From positions 992,001-1,056,000 of the forward strand of contig NZ_JAFBBJ010000001.1 of NCBI RefSeq assembly GCF_016907085.1: a stretch of 64,000 nt of DNA. The letters are read 5' to 3'. Each line of letters starts with the position of its first letter. Position 1 is the stretch's first letter. Origin of the DNA: Clavibacter michiganensis (GTDB lineage: Bacteria > Actinomycetota > Actinomycetes > Actinomycetales > Microbacteriaceae). This document shows positions 50,575 through 59,056 of the stretch, piece after piece. The notes below the pieces were generated by a model. The model did not search any database, was not told the origin of the DNA, and worked only from the letters and a program-made list of their open reading frames with translations. The position numbers were made by a program, and so were the translations under genes.

Positions 50575-51411
50575 ATGACCGAGATCACCGCCCACCACGG
50601 GCTCCTGAAGGACACCAACCTGCACGTCGACGACACCGGGGGCACGGGCCGACCCGTGGTCCTCATCCACGGCTGGCCGCTCTCCGGCGAATCCTGGAGC
50701 AAGCAGGTCCCCGCGTTCCAGGCCGCGGGCTTCCGCGTCATCACGTACGACCGCCGCGGCTTCGGCCGCAGCGACAAGCCGCTCACGGGCTACGACTACG
50801 ACACCTTCGCGTCCGACCTCGACGCCGTGCTCACCGCGCTCGACCTCGTCGACGTCACGCTCGTCGGCTTCTCGATGGGCGGCGGCGAGATCGCCCGCTA
50901 CATCGGCACCCGCGGCGAGGCGCGCCTGCACAGCGTGGTCTTCGCCTCCGCGGTGCCGCCGTACCTGGAGAAGACCGACGACAACCCGGACGGCCCGCTC
51001 ACGAAGGACGCCGCCGCCGAGATGACCGCCGGCCTCACGAAGGACGAGGACTCCTTCTACGACGAGTTCACGACCGGGTTCTACTCCGCGAACGGCGTGC
51101 TCAAGGTCACCGAGGCGGAGCGCCAGGAGGCCATCGCGCTCGCGCACCAGTCGAAGAAGCACGCGGCGCTCGCGTCGATGGCCGCGTTCGCGACCACGGA
51201 CTTCCGCGACGACCTCACCAAGGTCACCGTGCCGGCGCTCGTCATCCACGGCGACAGCGACGCGACCGTGCCGTTCGAGGGATCCGGCGAGCGCACCCAC
51301 CGCGCCATCGCGGGCTCCGAGCTGCACGTGGTGAAGGACGCCCCGCACGGCGTCACGGTCAGCCACCCCGAGGAGTGGAACCAGGCCGTGCTGGAGTTCC
51401 TGAAGAAGTAG
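50575..51411 (+). CDS. alpha/beta hydrolase, chloroperoxidase/arylesterase-like
   Basis: 278 aa. VVLIHGWPLSGESW holds the oxyanion HG; the nucleophile is Ser in VGFSMGGGE (about residue 101), the acid Asp in IHGDSDATVP (about 225) and His in DAPHGVTVSH (about 260). The pattern matches cofactor-free haloperoxidases, perhydrolases and aryl-esterases. No signal peptide, so cytoplasmic. GGAAGGA lies about 7 nt upstream. A terminator follows at 51426. Confidence 0.87.
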   Translation: MTEITAHHGLLKDTNLHVDDTGGTGRPVVLIHGWPLSGESWSKQVPAFQAAGFRVITYDRRGFGRSDKPLTGYDYDTFASDLDAVLTALDLVDVTLVGFSMGGGEIARYIGTRGEARLHSVVFASAVPPYLEKTDDNPDGPLTKDAAAEMTAGLTKDEDSFYDEFTTGFYSANGVLKVTEAERQEAIALAHQSKKHAALASMAAFATTDFRDDLTKVTVPALVIHGDSDATVPFEGSGERTHRAIAGSELHVVKDAPHGVTVSHPEEWNQAVLEFLKK

Positions 51412-51425
51412 CTCGCACCACCCGT

Positions 51426-51462
51426 CGCAGGGGCGCTGATCCTCCGGGTCAGCGCCCCTGCG
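51426..51462. terminator. bidirectional terminator between convergent genes
   Basis: Perfect 14-bp inverted repeat (51426-51439 and 51449-51462), 9-nt loop. The right arm contains the stop codon of the LysR-HTH gene. Confidence 0.75.
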
Positions 51463-51796
51463 TGCGCTTGTACGGCTTCGGCTGGCCCTTCACGACGGGC
51501 GCGCGACCCTGGCCCTTGGAGGCCTTCGCCTTCCCGCCGGCCGGCGGCTTCGGCGCCTCGGGCGGGGTGGACGGCTTCGCCAGCTCCTCGAGGGCCTCCT
51601 CGTACGCGAGGCGGCCGGTCTTCGTCAGGCGCGTCTCGGTGCTCTGCGGGTCGAAGACGGCGCGGCCGTAGTGCTCCTCGATCGCGCGGATGGAGGAGGC
51701 GAGCTTCGCGCGCGAGATGCCGAGCTGATCCGCCGCCTTCGGCAGGTGCAGCACCTCGGCCGCGACCACGAAGTGACGCTGGTGGCTGATCTTCAC
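51449..51796 (-). CDS. LysR-type HTH mini-protein with basic tail
   Basis: 115 aa. Residues 3-62 are a LysR winged HTH (RHFVVAAEVLHLPKAADQLGISRAKLASSIRAIEEHYGRAVFDP); then the protein ends in a Lys/Pro/Ala-rich tail (KPPAGGKAKASKGQG, KPYKRTQGR) with no effector domain. True LysR proteins are about 300 aa, so this is a DNA-binding stub possibly acting like a nucleoid-associated protein. Start GTG 51796; TACCGT at about 51842 is a candidate -10. Confidence 0.75.
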   Translation of the reverse strand: MKISHQRHFVVAAEVLHLPKAADQLGISRAKLASSIRAIEEHYGRAVFDPQSTETRLTKTGRLAYEEALEELAKPSTPPEAPKPPAGGKAKASKGQGRAPVVKGQPKPYKRTQGR

Positions 51797-51937
51797 GGGT
51801 GGTGCCTCTCGTCGCGGCGGATGCCGGATGTCCCACGGTACAGGCCGGGTCGGGACCGCCCGGGCGCGGGCGGGCACGCCGGGTCGGACGGGCCGCTAGC
51901 GTCGAGGCGGCGGACGGCGCCTGCGGGGAGGCACGGC

Positions 51938-52558
51938 ATGGCGGGACTCGAGGTCGTGGCGGCGGTGCTGATCCGCGACGGGCGGGCGCTCGCCTGCCGC
52001 CGCGCGGCGCACAAGCCGGGCGCGGGGACGTGGGAGTTCCCGGGCGGCAAGGTCGAGCCCGGCGAGCGGCCCGAGGCGGCGCTCGCGCGGGAGATCCGCG
52101 AGGAGCTCGGCGTCGACGTGACGGTGGGCGCGCTCGTCGACCGCTCCGAGGTGCCCGTGGGCGACCGCGTGATCGACCTCGCCTGCTACCGCGTGGATCC
52201 GACGGGGCCGCTGCCGACCGCCAGCACCGACCATGACGAGCTGCGCTGGGTGCCCGTCGCCGACCTCGGCGACCTTGCCTGGTCGGCGCCGGACCTACCC
52301 GCGGTGCGGCGCCTGGTGCTCGAGGCCCGGCACCCGGACGCGGACTGGGTGATCGACGCGGGTGCGCCGCCGAAGGTCCCTGGTCCCGAGCACGACCGGC
52401 ACGCGGCGCTGCTCGCGCAGGCGGCCGAGGGCGCGCAGGCATCCCCCGGGGCGCTCGCCGCGGCGGTGCGCGCGGCCCACGCGGCCGGGCTCGACGAGCA
52501 CCGCATCGCGGTCGCCGCCGGCCTCCCGCTGGCGCGCGTGCGGGATCTCCTGGGCTGA
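51938..52558 (+). CDS. mutT: MutT-type 8-oxo-dGTP diphosphatase
   Basis: 206 aa. The complete NUDIX box is GGKVEPGERPEAALAREIREELGV (about residues 34-57), preceded by VVAAVLIRDGRALACRRAAHKPGAGTWEFP, which is MutT-like. It would hydrolyse oxidised nucleotides. The last 80 residues form a helical extension (AALLAQAAEGAQASPGALAAAVRAAHAAGLDEHRIAVAAGL) not present in short MutT proteins; the end resembles a degenerate HTH. Start ATG 51938 is chosen from GGGGAGG upstream. Confidence 0.82.
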   Translation: MAGLEVVAAVLIRDGRALACRRAAHKPGAGTWEFPGGKVEPGERPEAALAREIREELGVDVTVGALVDRSEVPVGDRVIDLACYRVDPTGPLPTASTDHDELRWVPVADLGDLAWSAPDLPAVRRLVLEARHPDADWVIDAGAPPKVPGPEHDRHAALLAQAAEGAQASPGALAAAVRAAHAAGLDEHRIAVAAGLPLARVRDLLG

Positions 52559-52570
52559 CCCCGCACGCGC

Positions 52571-52601
52571 TTGACCTCAAGGTCGCTTGAGGTGTTCTGA
52601 T
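52571..52601 (+). promoter_or_regulatory. SoxR/MerR-type promoter with 19-bp spacer
   Basis: -35 TTGACC (52571-52576), 19-bp spacer, -10 TCTGAT (52596-52601). Between them ACCTCAAG-GTCG-CTTGAGGT (52574-52593) is a perfect 8-bp inverted repeat. The spacer length and the CCTCAAG/CTTGAGG half-sites are those of SoxR-like MerR-family activators. ATG 52608 comes 6 nt after the -10, so the transcript is leaderless. Confidence 0.8.
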
Positions 52602-52607
52602 CGGCGC

Positions 52608-53267
52608 ATGATCATCCACGCCGTGACCCTGCCCGCCCGCGACACCGCCGAGGTCGCCGACGCCTACCGGGCGCTCGGCTTCCCGGTGCGCACCACCGAC
52701 GACGCCGTCGAGGTGCAGATCGGCCCGTCGCGGCTCCGCTTCGCGCCCGACCCCGCGTACCGCGGCGCGCACCACCTGGCGTTCACCATCCCGACGGGCG
52801 CCTTCGCATCCGCGCGGGCGTGGCTCGGCGAGCGCGCGGAGATCATCGCGCCCGGCGGCCGCGAGGAGTTCGCGGGGCCCGGCACCTGGGACTCGCGCTC
52901 CGTCTACTTCCGCGGGCCCGACGCGCAGGTGCTGGAGCTGATCGAGCGCCGCGCCCTCGCCCCCGACGGCCTGCCGACGGGCCCGTTCCGGGCATCCGAC
53001 GTCGTCTCGGTGAGCGAGGTGGGCATCGTCGTCGACGACGTGCCCGCCGCGGTCGGGCTGCTGGAGGAGGCCGGCCTGCACCCCTACGGCGGCTTCGCGA
53101 CGGACGGGTTCGCGGCCGTCGGCGACGTCGACGGGCTCGTGATCCTGGTGGCCCGCGACCGCGCGTGGGTCCCCGAGGGCACGCAGGTCGCGGCGGACGT
53201 GCCGGTGGTCGTCGACGCGGGCCTCGGGCGGGAGGTCGTGCTCGGACCGGGCACGCGGATCCTCTGA
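52608..53267 (+). CDS. VOC/glyoxalase-like protein
   Basis: 219 aa with two paired beta-alpha-beta modules: MIIHAVTLPARDTAEVADAYRALGFPV (residues 1-27) and HHLAFTIP, DAQVLELIERR in the first half; VGIVVDDVPAAVGLLEEAGLHPYG in the second. VOC enzymes use metal-binding His/Glu pairs for isomerisation, thiol transfer or drug binding; His5 and later Glu are plausible ligands. The SoxR-type promoter implies a role in detoxifying redox-cycling agents or aldehydes (inference). The start is fixed by promoter geometry. Confidence 0.78.
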   Translation: MIIHAVTLPARDTAEVADAYRALGFPVRTTDDAVEVQIGPSRLRFAPDPAYRGAHHLAFTIPTGAFASARAWLGERAEIIAPGGREEFAGPGTWDSRSVYFRGPDAQVLELIERRALAPDGLPTGPFRASDVVSVSEVGIVVDDVPAAVGLLEEAGLHPYGGFATDGFAAVGDVDGLVILVARDRAWVPEGTQVAADVPVVVDAGLGREVVLGPGTRIL

Positions 53268-53272
53268 CGCCG

Positions 53273-53306
53273 GGGCGGGACGCGCGGGCGGGACGCGCGG
53301 GCGGGA
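53273..53306 (+). repeat. short tandem repeat
   Basis: 13-bp unit GGGCGGGACGCGC, two full copies and eight bases of a third, just after the VOC stop codon. No function assigned. Confidence 0.7.
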
Positions 53307-53433
53307 GTCGGTCGCGCCCCCGCGCGGGGGCTGGGGGCGGCGGGGCCCGAGGGATCGCCGACCTCCGTAGCGTCCACTTCCGTCCGGCGGCCGTCGCCGC
53401 GGACCCCCCCCGACCCGATCCGAGAGACGCCCC

Positions 53434-54336
53434 ATGCCCGCAACACCCCCCGCGTTCCGCTCCCGCTCCGCGGCCGTAGCCGCCCTCACGCTCGTCGCCA
53501 CCCTCGCCGTCCCCACGGCCGCCCAGGCGGCCGCGCCCGTCCACCACACCGCGACGCGCCACGCCGCCTCTCCCCACCAGCAGCCGTCGGCCGTCGACCA
53601 GACCGTCGTGCCCGCCACGGCGGATCCGCGCTTCGGCGGCGGCACGATCTTCGCTCCACGCGACACCGGGGGGAAGGTCCTCGGATCGGTCGTCGTCACC
53701 CCCGGGTTCCACGGGCGGAAGTCGGACATGGCCGCCTACGGCACCGAGCTCGCCGCGGAGGGCTTCGTCGTCTTCACCATCGACACGCGCGACCGCGCCG
53801 ACCTCCCCGACCAGCGCGCCACCGAGATGCTCGCGGCGGCGGACTACCTCACCGCCAGGAGCCCCGTGAAGGGCGAGGTCTCCCCGGACCGCGTCGCCCT
53901 CCTCGGCTTCTCGATGGGCGGCGGCGGGACGCTGCAGGCCGCGCAAAAGCGCCCGTCGATCAAGGCCGCCCTGACCCTCATGCCGTACGACTACCCGCCC
54001 GCGGGCGACCCGAAGGCGGCCCACCCCGCGTACCCGGAGCTGACGGTGCCGACGCTCATCATCACCGGGCAGAAGGACGCGACCGCCATCCCGGCGAAGT
54101 TCGGCAAGCCCGCCTACGACTCGATCCCGGCCGGCACGCCGAAGGAGTACCTCCAGCTCACGGGACTCGGCCACGCAGCCGGGATGGGGAAGCCGGTCGC
54201 CACCATCCGCACCGCGGTCACCGCTTTCCTGAAGCGCTACCTCGACGGCGACAGCGCCTACGCGAAGGACATCTGCCCGGCGCCGAAGGCCGTCGGCCCC
54301 ATCAGCGCGTCGACCAGCTCCTGCCCTCGGGGCTGA
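53434..54336 (+). CDS. secreted polyester-hydrolase/cutinase-like serine hydrolase, copy 1
   Basis: 300-aa exported alpha/beta hydrolase with signal peptide (AXA cleavage near TAAQAAA, about residue 33). Catalytic Ser160 in GFSMGGGG, Asp215 in TGQKDAT, His247 in GLGHAAG; Cys281 and Cys297 form the C-terminal disulfide found in actinobacterial cutinases. Order, GG-GG after Ser and ICPAPK...SSCP match Thermobifida-type cutinases and PETases. The aromatic subsite Trp of those enzymes is Tyr185 here (LMPYDY), and the residue before Ser is Phe, not His or Trp. Probable substrates are cutin, polyesters or plant surface lipids. TAGCGT before the gene is a candidate -10. Confidence 0.82.
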   Translation: MPATPPAFRSRSAAVAALTLVATLAVPTAAQAAAPVHHTATRHAASPHQQPSAVDQTVVPATADPRFGGGTIFAPRDTGGKVLGSVVVTPGFHGRKSDMAAYGTELAAEGFVVFTIDTRDRADLPDQRATEMLAAADYLTARSPVKGEVSPDRVALLGFSMGGGGTLQAAQKRPSIKAALTLMPYDYPPAGDPKAAHPAYPELTVPTLIITGQKDATAIPAKFGKPAYDSIPAGTPKEYLQLTGLGHAAGMGKPVATIRTAVTAFLKRYLDGDSAYAKDICPAPKAVGPISASTSSCPRG

Positions 54337-54537
54337 TCCCGCCAGCCCGTCCCCGACGGGATCCCGACGCCGCCGGTACGGCTGCGCATCCGACGGCCTC
54401 GGCGCGCGGATCATCCCCAGGCGGGTGCGGCTGGGGACGGCGGGACGGCGGTCGGGGGCCCGTGCCCCTAACGTCCTGCCGCACCCTGTCCGCGGCGATC
54501 GCCGCGGGCTCCCGCCCACTCGAACAGGAAGACGCCC

Positions 54538-55425
54538 ATGTCCGTCATGCCCTCCTCGCTCCGCCGCCCCGCCGCGGTCGCCGCGCTCGCGCTCGCCGCG
54601 ACCCTCGCGGCCCCCGCCGCGGCCCAGGCCCACGCCCCCGCCCACCAGCCGGTCGTCGCGCACCACCACGCGCCCTTCGCGGTGCGCACCACGGTCGTCC
54701 CCAAGACGGCCGTGAAGACGTTCGGCGGCGGCGTCATCTACACGCCGCAGGACACCGGCAAGCCCGTCCTCGGCGCCGTCGTGATCACCCCGGGCTTCAC
54801 GGACACGAACGCCGACGAGAAGGAGATGGCGGAGCTCGTCGCCTCGCAGGGCTTCGTCGCGTTCGCGATCGACACCCTCGACACGGGCGACTTCCCCGAC
54901 CAGCGCGCCACGGAGATCCTGGCCGCGGCGGACTACCTCACCGGCCAGAGCGCCGTGAAGTCCGAGGTCTCCGCGAACGACCTCGCCTTCCTCGGCTACT
55001 CGTTCGGCGGCGGCGGCACGTTCCAGGCGGCGGAGGCCCGCCCGTCCGTCAAGGCCGCGATCGGGCTCATGCCCTTCGACTTCCCGGACGCGAACGACCC
55101 GAACGCGAAGTACGCGTCGTACCCGAAGCTCATGACCCCCACGCTGATCATCACCGGCCAGAAGGACGACGTCGCCGACCCAAAGGACCACGGCACGCCC
55201 ATGTACGCCTCCATCCCCGCCGGCACGCCCAAGCAGTACCTGGAGCTGAAGGGCCTCGGTCACGAAGCGGGCCAGCACGTGCCGGTCGCCACGATCCGCA
55301 ACGCGGTCACGGCCTTCCTCAAGCGCTACCTCGACGGCAACAGCGCATACGCGAAGTTCATCTGCCCGGCCCCGAAGGCCGTAGGCCCCATCAGCGCGTC
55401 GTACAGCTCCTGCCCGAAGGGCTGA
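54538..55425 (+). CDS. secreted polyester-hydrolase/cutinase-like serine hydrolase, copy 2
   Basis: 295-aa paralogue of the preceding enzyme, 202 nt downstream. Signal peptide ends near AAQAHA (about residue 31) and the mature N-terminus is His-rich. Ser155 in GYSFGGGG, Asp210 in TGQKDDV, His242 in GLGHEAG and the Cys276/Cys292 pair are conserved. The subsite Trp position is Phe180 (LMPFDF), and the residues flanking Ser differ (Y, F instead of F, M). The two copies therefore differ at substrate-facing positions, consistent with divergence after duplication. TAACGT at about 54470 is its candidate -10. Confidence 0.82.
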   Translation: MSVMPSSLRRPAAVAALALAATLAAPAAAQAHAPAHQPVVAHHHAPFAVRTTVVPKTAVKTFGGGVIYTPQDTGKPVLGAVVITPGFTDTNADEKEMAELVASQGFVAFAIDTLDTGDFPDQRATEILAAADYLTGQSAVKSEVSANDLAFLGYSFGGGGTFQAAEARPSVKAAIGLMPFDFPDANDPNAKYASYPKLMTPTLIITGQKDDVADPKDHGTPMYASIPAGTPKQYLELKGLGHEAGQHVPVATIRNAVTAFLKRYLDGNSAYAKFICPAPKAVGPISASYSSCPKG

Positions 55426-55438
55426 TCCGTCCGCTCGT

Positions 55439-55478
55439 CCCGCGCGGCGTCCGATCTCCGGGTCGGGCGCCGCGCGGG
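55439..55478 (+). terminator. hairpin terminator after the hydrolase pair
   Basis: Arms CCCGCGCGGCG (55439-55449) and CGCCGCGCGGG (55468-55478) with a loop that forms an inner CCGA/TCGG stem, 14 nt after the stop at 55425. Confidence 0.6.
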
Positions 55479-55479
55479 C

Positions 55480-57099
55480 GTGTCCCCCGGGCCGCCGCCT
55501 AGGGTGGGAGCGATCCACCATCCGCCCCCGCTCGACGCGGGCCGGCCACCGAACGGAGCGCTGATCGCGCTGAGCACCACCCCGCCGCCCGGCGACCCGC
55601 GGCGCCCCCGCCGGGATCCCGGAGCCGCGCGTCCGCCGCGCCAGCGCCGCCGCCGCGTCAACCCGCAGGAGATGCGCGACGTCCGCGCCCGCCTCCGCGG
55701 CACCATCTACGAGGGGACCGAGCCCGCGCACGGCCGCCTCGGCGACCTGTACTCCCCGCGCCAGATCGTCGACTTCTGCCTCGACCTCGGCGAGGTCATG
55801 CTCGCCTCCGGCGCCGACGTGCGCGCGGTGGAGATCGCGATCGTCGCCGTGAGCACGAAGTGGAACCTCGCGCCGCTGGAGCTCGACATCACGGGCACGG
55901 CCATCACCATCCAGTACGCGCCGCTCGAGGGCCCGCCGCTCGTGAAGCTGCGCGTCGTCACGGCCGAGGGCAGCGACCTGCACCGACTGTCGCTCGTCTA
56001 CCAGATCGTCGACGAGCTGCTCCACGACGACCGCGACATGACGAGCGCCGTCGACGGCCTCGTCGAGGTGCTCAAGTCGCCGCCGCGCTGGCCGTCGTGG
56101 ATCACCGACGCCGCCATGGGCCTGTTCGGCGTCTCCGTCTCGCTGCAGGCGGGCGGCTCGCTCCCCGGCGCCGTCGGGGCGTTCCTGCTGATGATCGGCG
56201 CCATGGTGCTCGGCCGGCAGCTCTCGCGCCGCGGCATCCCGCCGTTCTTCGTGGTCGCCGTGCAGTCCGCGATCGTCGCGGCCGTGGGCACGCTCGCGAT
56301 CTGGTCCGGCGTCATGCCCGCGGGGAGCGCCGCCGCGATGGTCGCGGCCGTGGTGGTGCTGATCCTCCCCCACGTCACCATCGTCACCTGGGCCCAGGAC
56401 GCGATCTCCGGCTTCCGGGCCATGGCGCTGTCGCGGGCCATGATCATCGTGCTCATCGTCGCGGGCATCGCGGTCGGCATCCCGGGCGGCCTGGCGCTCA
56501 CCGCGGGCGTCGACATCGAGGTGGATCCCACCGACATCACGCTGCGGGCGCTCCCCCTCTGGATGCTGCTCATCACCACGTTCTTCGCGGCCGGCGCCAC
56601 CGGGATCACGCAGGGCGCCAACGCGCGCGTGATGCCCGTCGCCATCGGCATGGCGCTCGTCGGCACGGTGTCGCTCTGGATCCTCAAGGCCGCCGGCGTC
56701 CCGCTGCTGGCGGCGACCTTCCTGGTGGCGACGCTCCTCGGCGCGCTCGGGACGGTGGTGGCGGCGCGCGTGCGGGTGTCGGCCACGGCGATCGCGGTGC
56801 CCGCCTTCTGCGGATCCCTGCTGCCCTCGCTCGCGGTCGCCTCGGCGCTGCTCAACTCCATGGCCGGCACGTCCGGGGCGACGGGCGCGTTCGTCGGCGC
56901 GATGGCGACGACCCTCGCGATCGGCGCGGGCCTCGTGCTCGGCAGCCTGCTCGCGACCCCGCAGGCGCGTCGCCACCTGCGCCGCCGGGCGAAGCGGGTG
57001 GTCGTGCAGTCGGTGCGGCTGGACACGACGCCCATCGGCATCATCCGCGACCCGGCGCTCCTCGATCCGCCGGCCGGCGGGAGCGCGGACCGCGTCTGA
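55480..57099 (+). CDS. threonine/serine exporter family protein (ThrE-like)
   Basis: Up to 539 aa. The N-terminal cytoplasmic ThrE domain (YSPRQIVDFCLDLGEVMLASGADVRAVEIAI, ITGTAITIQYAP) is followed by ten helices in two repeats (from about residue 210) and a basic tail. In Corynebacterium ThrE exports serine and threonine. The coordinates give the longest frame from GTG 55480, but TAGGGT (55500-55505) looks like a -10, so translation probably begins downstream, at CTG 55570 (GGAG 11 nt before) or ATG 55672. All conserved sequence lies after 55672. Confidence 0.85.
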   Translation: MSPGPPPRVGAIHHPPPLDAGRPPNGALIALSTTPPPGDPRRPRRDPGAARPPRQRRRRVNPQEMRDVRARLRGTIYEGTEPAHGRLGDLYSPRQIVDFCLDLGEVMLASGADVRAVEIAIVAVSTKWNLAPLELDITGTAITIQYAPLEGPPLVKLRVVTAEGSDLHRLSLVYQIVDELLHDDRDMTSAVDGLVEVLKSPPRWPSWITDAAMGLFGVSVSLQAGGSLPGAVGAFLLMIGAMVLGRQLSRRGIPPFFVVAVQSAIVAAVGTLAIWSGVMPAGSAAAMVAAVVVLILPHVTIVTWAQDAISGFRAMALSRAMIIVLIVAGIAVGIPGGLALTAGVDIEVDPTDITLRALPLWMLLITTFFAAGATGITQGANARVMPVAIGMALVGTVSLWILKAAGVPLLAATFLVATLLGALGTVVAARVRVSATAIAVPAFCGSLLPSLAVASALLNSMAGTSGATGAFVGAMATTLAIGAGLVLGSLLATPQARRHLRRRAKRVVVQSVRLDTTPIGIIRDPALLDPPAGGSADRV

Positions 57100-57191
57100 T
57101 CGGCCCCTTGGCGGAGGCGCCGGAGGGCCGGGCATAGCCTGGATCCACCTGTCCCCACGAGGGACGCCACCCACCCGCGAGGAGGATCCCC

Positions 57192-58427
57192 ATGGACGTG
57201 CACCCCGGAGTCAGCCTGCTGGACGACGACGTGCGGGACGCGCACGAGCTGTTCCGCTCGCTGCACGCGCACCCCGAGCTCTCGATGCAGGAGCACGCGA
57301 CCGCCGCGGCGATCGAGGCGTACCTGGAGGCGATCGGCGCCGAGACGTTCCGCTCGGGCGGCACCGGCGTGGTCGGGATCCTCCGCAACGGCGACGGCCC
57401 GACGGTCGCGTTCCGCGCCGACACCGACGGCCTCCCCATCCTCGAGGAGACGGGCCTCGCGCACGCCAGCCGCGACACGGGTATCGACCCGTCGGGCAAG
57501 GAGGTGCCCACCATGCACGGGTGCGGCCACGACTTCCACGTCGCCGCCGCGCTCACCACCGCGCAGGCGCTCGCCGCGAACCGCGACGCCTGGGCCGGCA
57601 CGATCGTCTTCGTGTTCCAGCCCGGCGAGGAGACCGGCGAGGGCGCCCGCGCGATGCTCGCCGACGGCCTCTGGGACCGCGCGCCGCGCCCCGAGGTGAT
57701 CCTCGGCCAGCACGTCTTCCCGCTCCCCGTCGGCGTGGTCGCGACGCGCGAGGGCGCGTTCATGAGCATGAGCGACTCGTGGCGCGTCACCGTGAAGGGC
57801 CGCGGCGCGCACGGCTCGCAGCCGCAGAACTCCATCGACCCGATCGTCGCGGCCAGCGCCATCGTGCTGCGCCTGCAGACCGTGGTCGCGCGCGAGCTGG
57901 ATCCGCAGGCCGCGGCCGTCGTCACCGTCGGCACGTTCCAGGCGGGCACGAAGGAGAACATCATCCCCGAGCACGCGGTGCTCGGCCTCAGCATCCGCAC
58001 GTTCGACCCGGCCGTGCGGGAGCGCGTGCTCGCGTCGGTGCGGCGGATCATCCTCGCCGAGGCGGCCGCGAGCGGGGCGCCCGAGCCCGAGATCGAGGAG
58101 ATCGTCTCGTTCCCGCTGAACCGCAACGACCCGGAGGCGACGCGCGGCGTCGTCGCGGCGCTCACCGCGCAGCTGGGCGCGGACATGGTCGTCGAGTCGC
58201 CGCCCATCATGGGCAGCGAGGACTTCGGGATCCTGGGCGAGGCCATCGGCGTACCGACCGTCTACTGGGCGTTCGGCGGCGTCGAGGCGTCGGCGTTCGG
58301 CGGCGCGACCCCGCCGCCCGGCAACCACACGCCGCAGTTCGCGCCCACGATGGAGGGCACGATCGAGACGGGCGTGAGGGCCGCGACGGCCGCCCTGCTC
58401 TCGCGGGTCGGCGTCGGCCGCGCGTAG
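57192..58427 (+). CDS. M20 family amidohydrolase/carboxypeptidase
   Basis: 411-aa dinuclear-metal hydrolase of the M20D type (hippuricase, indole-acetyl-amino-acid hydrolase). Metal and catalytic residues: FRADTDGLPILE, MHGCGHDFHVAAAL, FQPGEETGEGARAM with the catalytic Glu pair, and NHTPQFAPTM near the end. The dimerisation domain is at about 190-300 (VTVKGRGAHGSQPQNSIDPI). It may release amino acids from N-acyl or auxin conjugates. GAGGAGG is 5 nt before ATG; TAGCCT at about 57137 is a candidate -10. It ends 12 bp from the convergent DoxX gene. Confidence 0.87.
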   Translation: MDVHPGVSLLDDDVRDAHELFRSLHAHPELSMQEHATAAAIEAYLEAIGAETFRSGGTGVVGILRNGDGPTVAFRADTDGLPILEETGLAHASRDTGIDPSGKEVPTMHGCGHDFHVAAALTTAQALAANRDAWAGTIVFVFQPGEETGEGARAMLADGLWDRAPRPEVILGQHVFPLPVGVVATREGAFMSMSDSWRVTVKGRGAHGSQPQNSIDPIVAASAIVLRLQTVVARELDPQAAAVVTVGTFQAGTKENIIPEHAVLGLSIRTFDPAVRERVLASVRRIILAEAAASGAPEPEIEEIVSFPLNRNDPEATRGVVAALTAQLGADMVVESPPIMGSEDFGILGEAIGVPTVYWAFGGVEASAFGGATPPPGNHTPQFAPTMEGTIETGVRAATAALLSRVGVGRA

Positions 58428-58439
58428 GCCGGATCCTCC

Positions 58440-58931
58440 CTAGCCGCGGGCGCGCCGGTTCCGCCAGGCCGACCACGCGCCGGTCGCCCACAGCGCCCAG
58501 AGCACGAGGAGCGGCTGGAACACGAGGCGGATCGCGCGGGCCGCGTCGGTCTCGAGGCCGAACGCGGGCGTGCGGGTGACGAGCTGCGAGATGTTGCCGG
58601 GGAAGATCGCGACGAAGAACGCCGCGACCACGAGGCCGACCCACACCCGCCAGCGGCCGAGGAGCACGAGCGACAGGCCGAGCAGGATCTCGACTACGCC
58701 CGACGCGAGCACCACGAAGTCGGGATCCATCGGCAGCCACGTGGGCACCTGCGCCTGGAACGACTCCCGCGCGACGGTGAGGTGGCCGGTGCCGGCCATG
58801 ATCAGCACGAGGCCGAGCAGGATCCGCGCGAGCGTGCGCGGGATCGAGCGGCGCCCGCCGTCCGGGGCGAGCCGGCGATCGCCCGCGTGATCGTCGGCGG
58901 GCGTCGGTCGGGATGCGGGGCGCGTGGTCAT
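58440..58931 (-). CDS. DoxX-like membrane protein
   Basis: 163 aa with four helices (about 36-53, 67-85, 92-108, 133-152). RILLGLVLIMAGTGHLTVARESFQAQVPTWLPMDP is the typical DoxX-family first helix and loop, and VEILLGLSLVLLGRWR the second. Members associate with thiosulfate oxidation or redox proteins, but most are of unknown role. CAGACT is 6 nt before ATG 58931 on the minus strand (leaderless). Confidence 0.75.
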   Translation of the reverse strand: MTTRPASRPTPADDHAGDRRLAPDGGRRSIPRTLARILLGLVLIMAGTGHLTVARESFQAQVPTWLPMDPDFVVLASGVVEILLGLSLVLLGRWRVWVGLVVAAFFVAIFPGNISQLVTRTPAFGLETDAARAIRLVFQPLLVLWALWATGAWSAWRNRRARG

Positions 58932-59056
58932 GCCCCCAGTCTGACCCGCCGGCGGTGCGCGGCTGTTCAGCGTCGGCTCGCGGGAGCGCGGTCGGGAGCT
59001 ACCGTCGGTGCCTCGTCCGCGGGTCCCGCGGGCGCTCCCCCACGGAAAGGCCGTCC

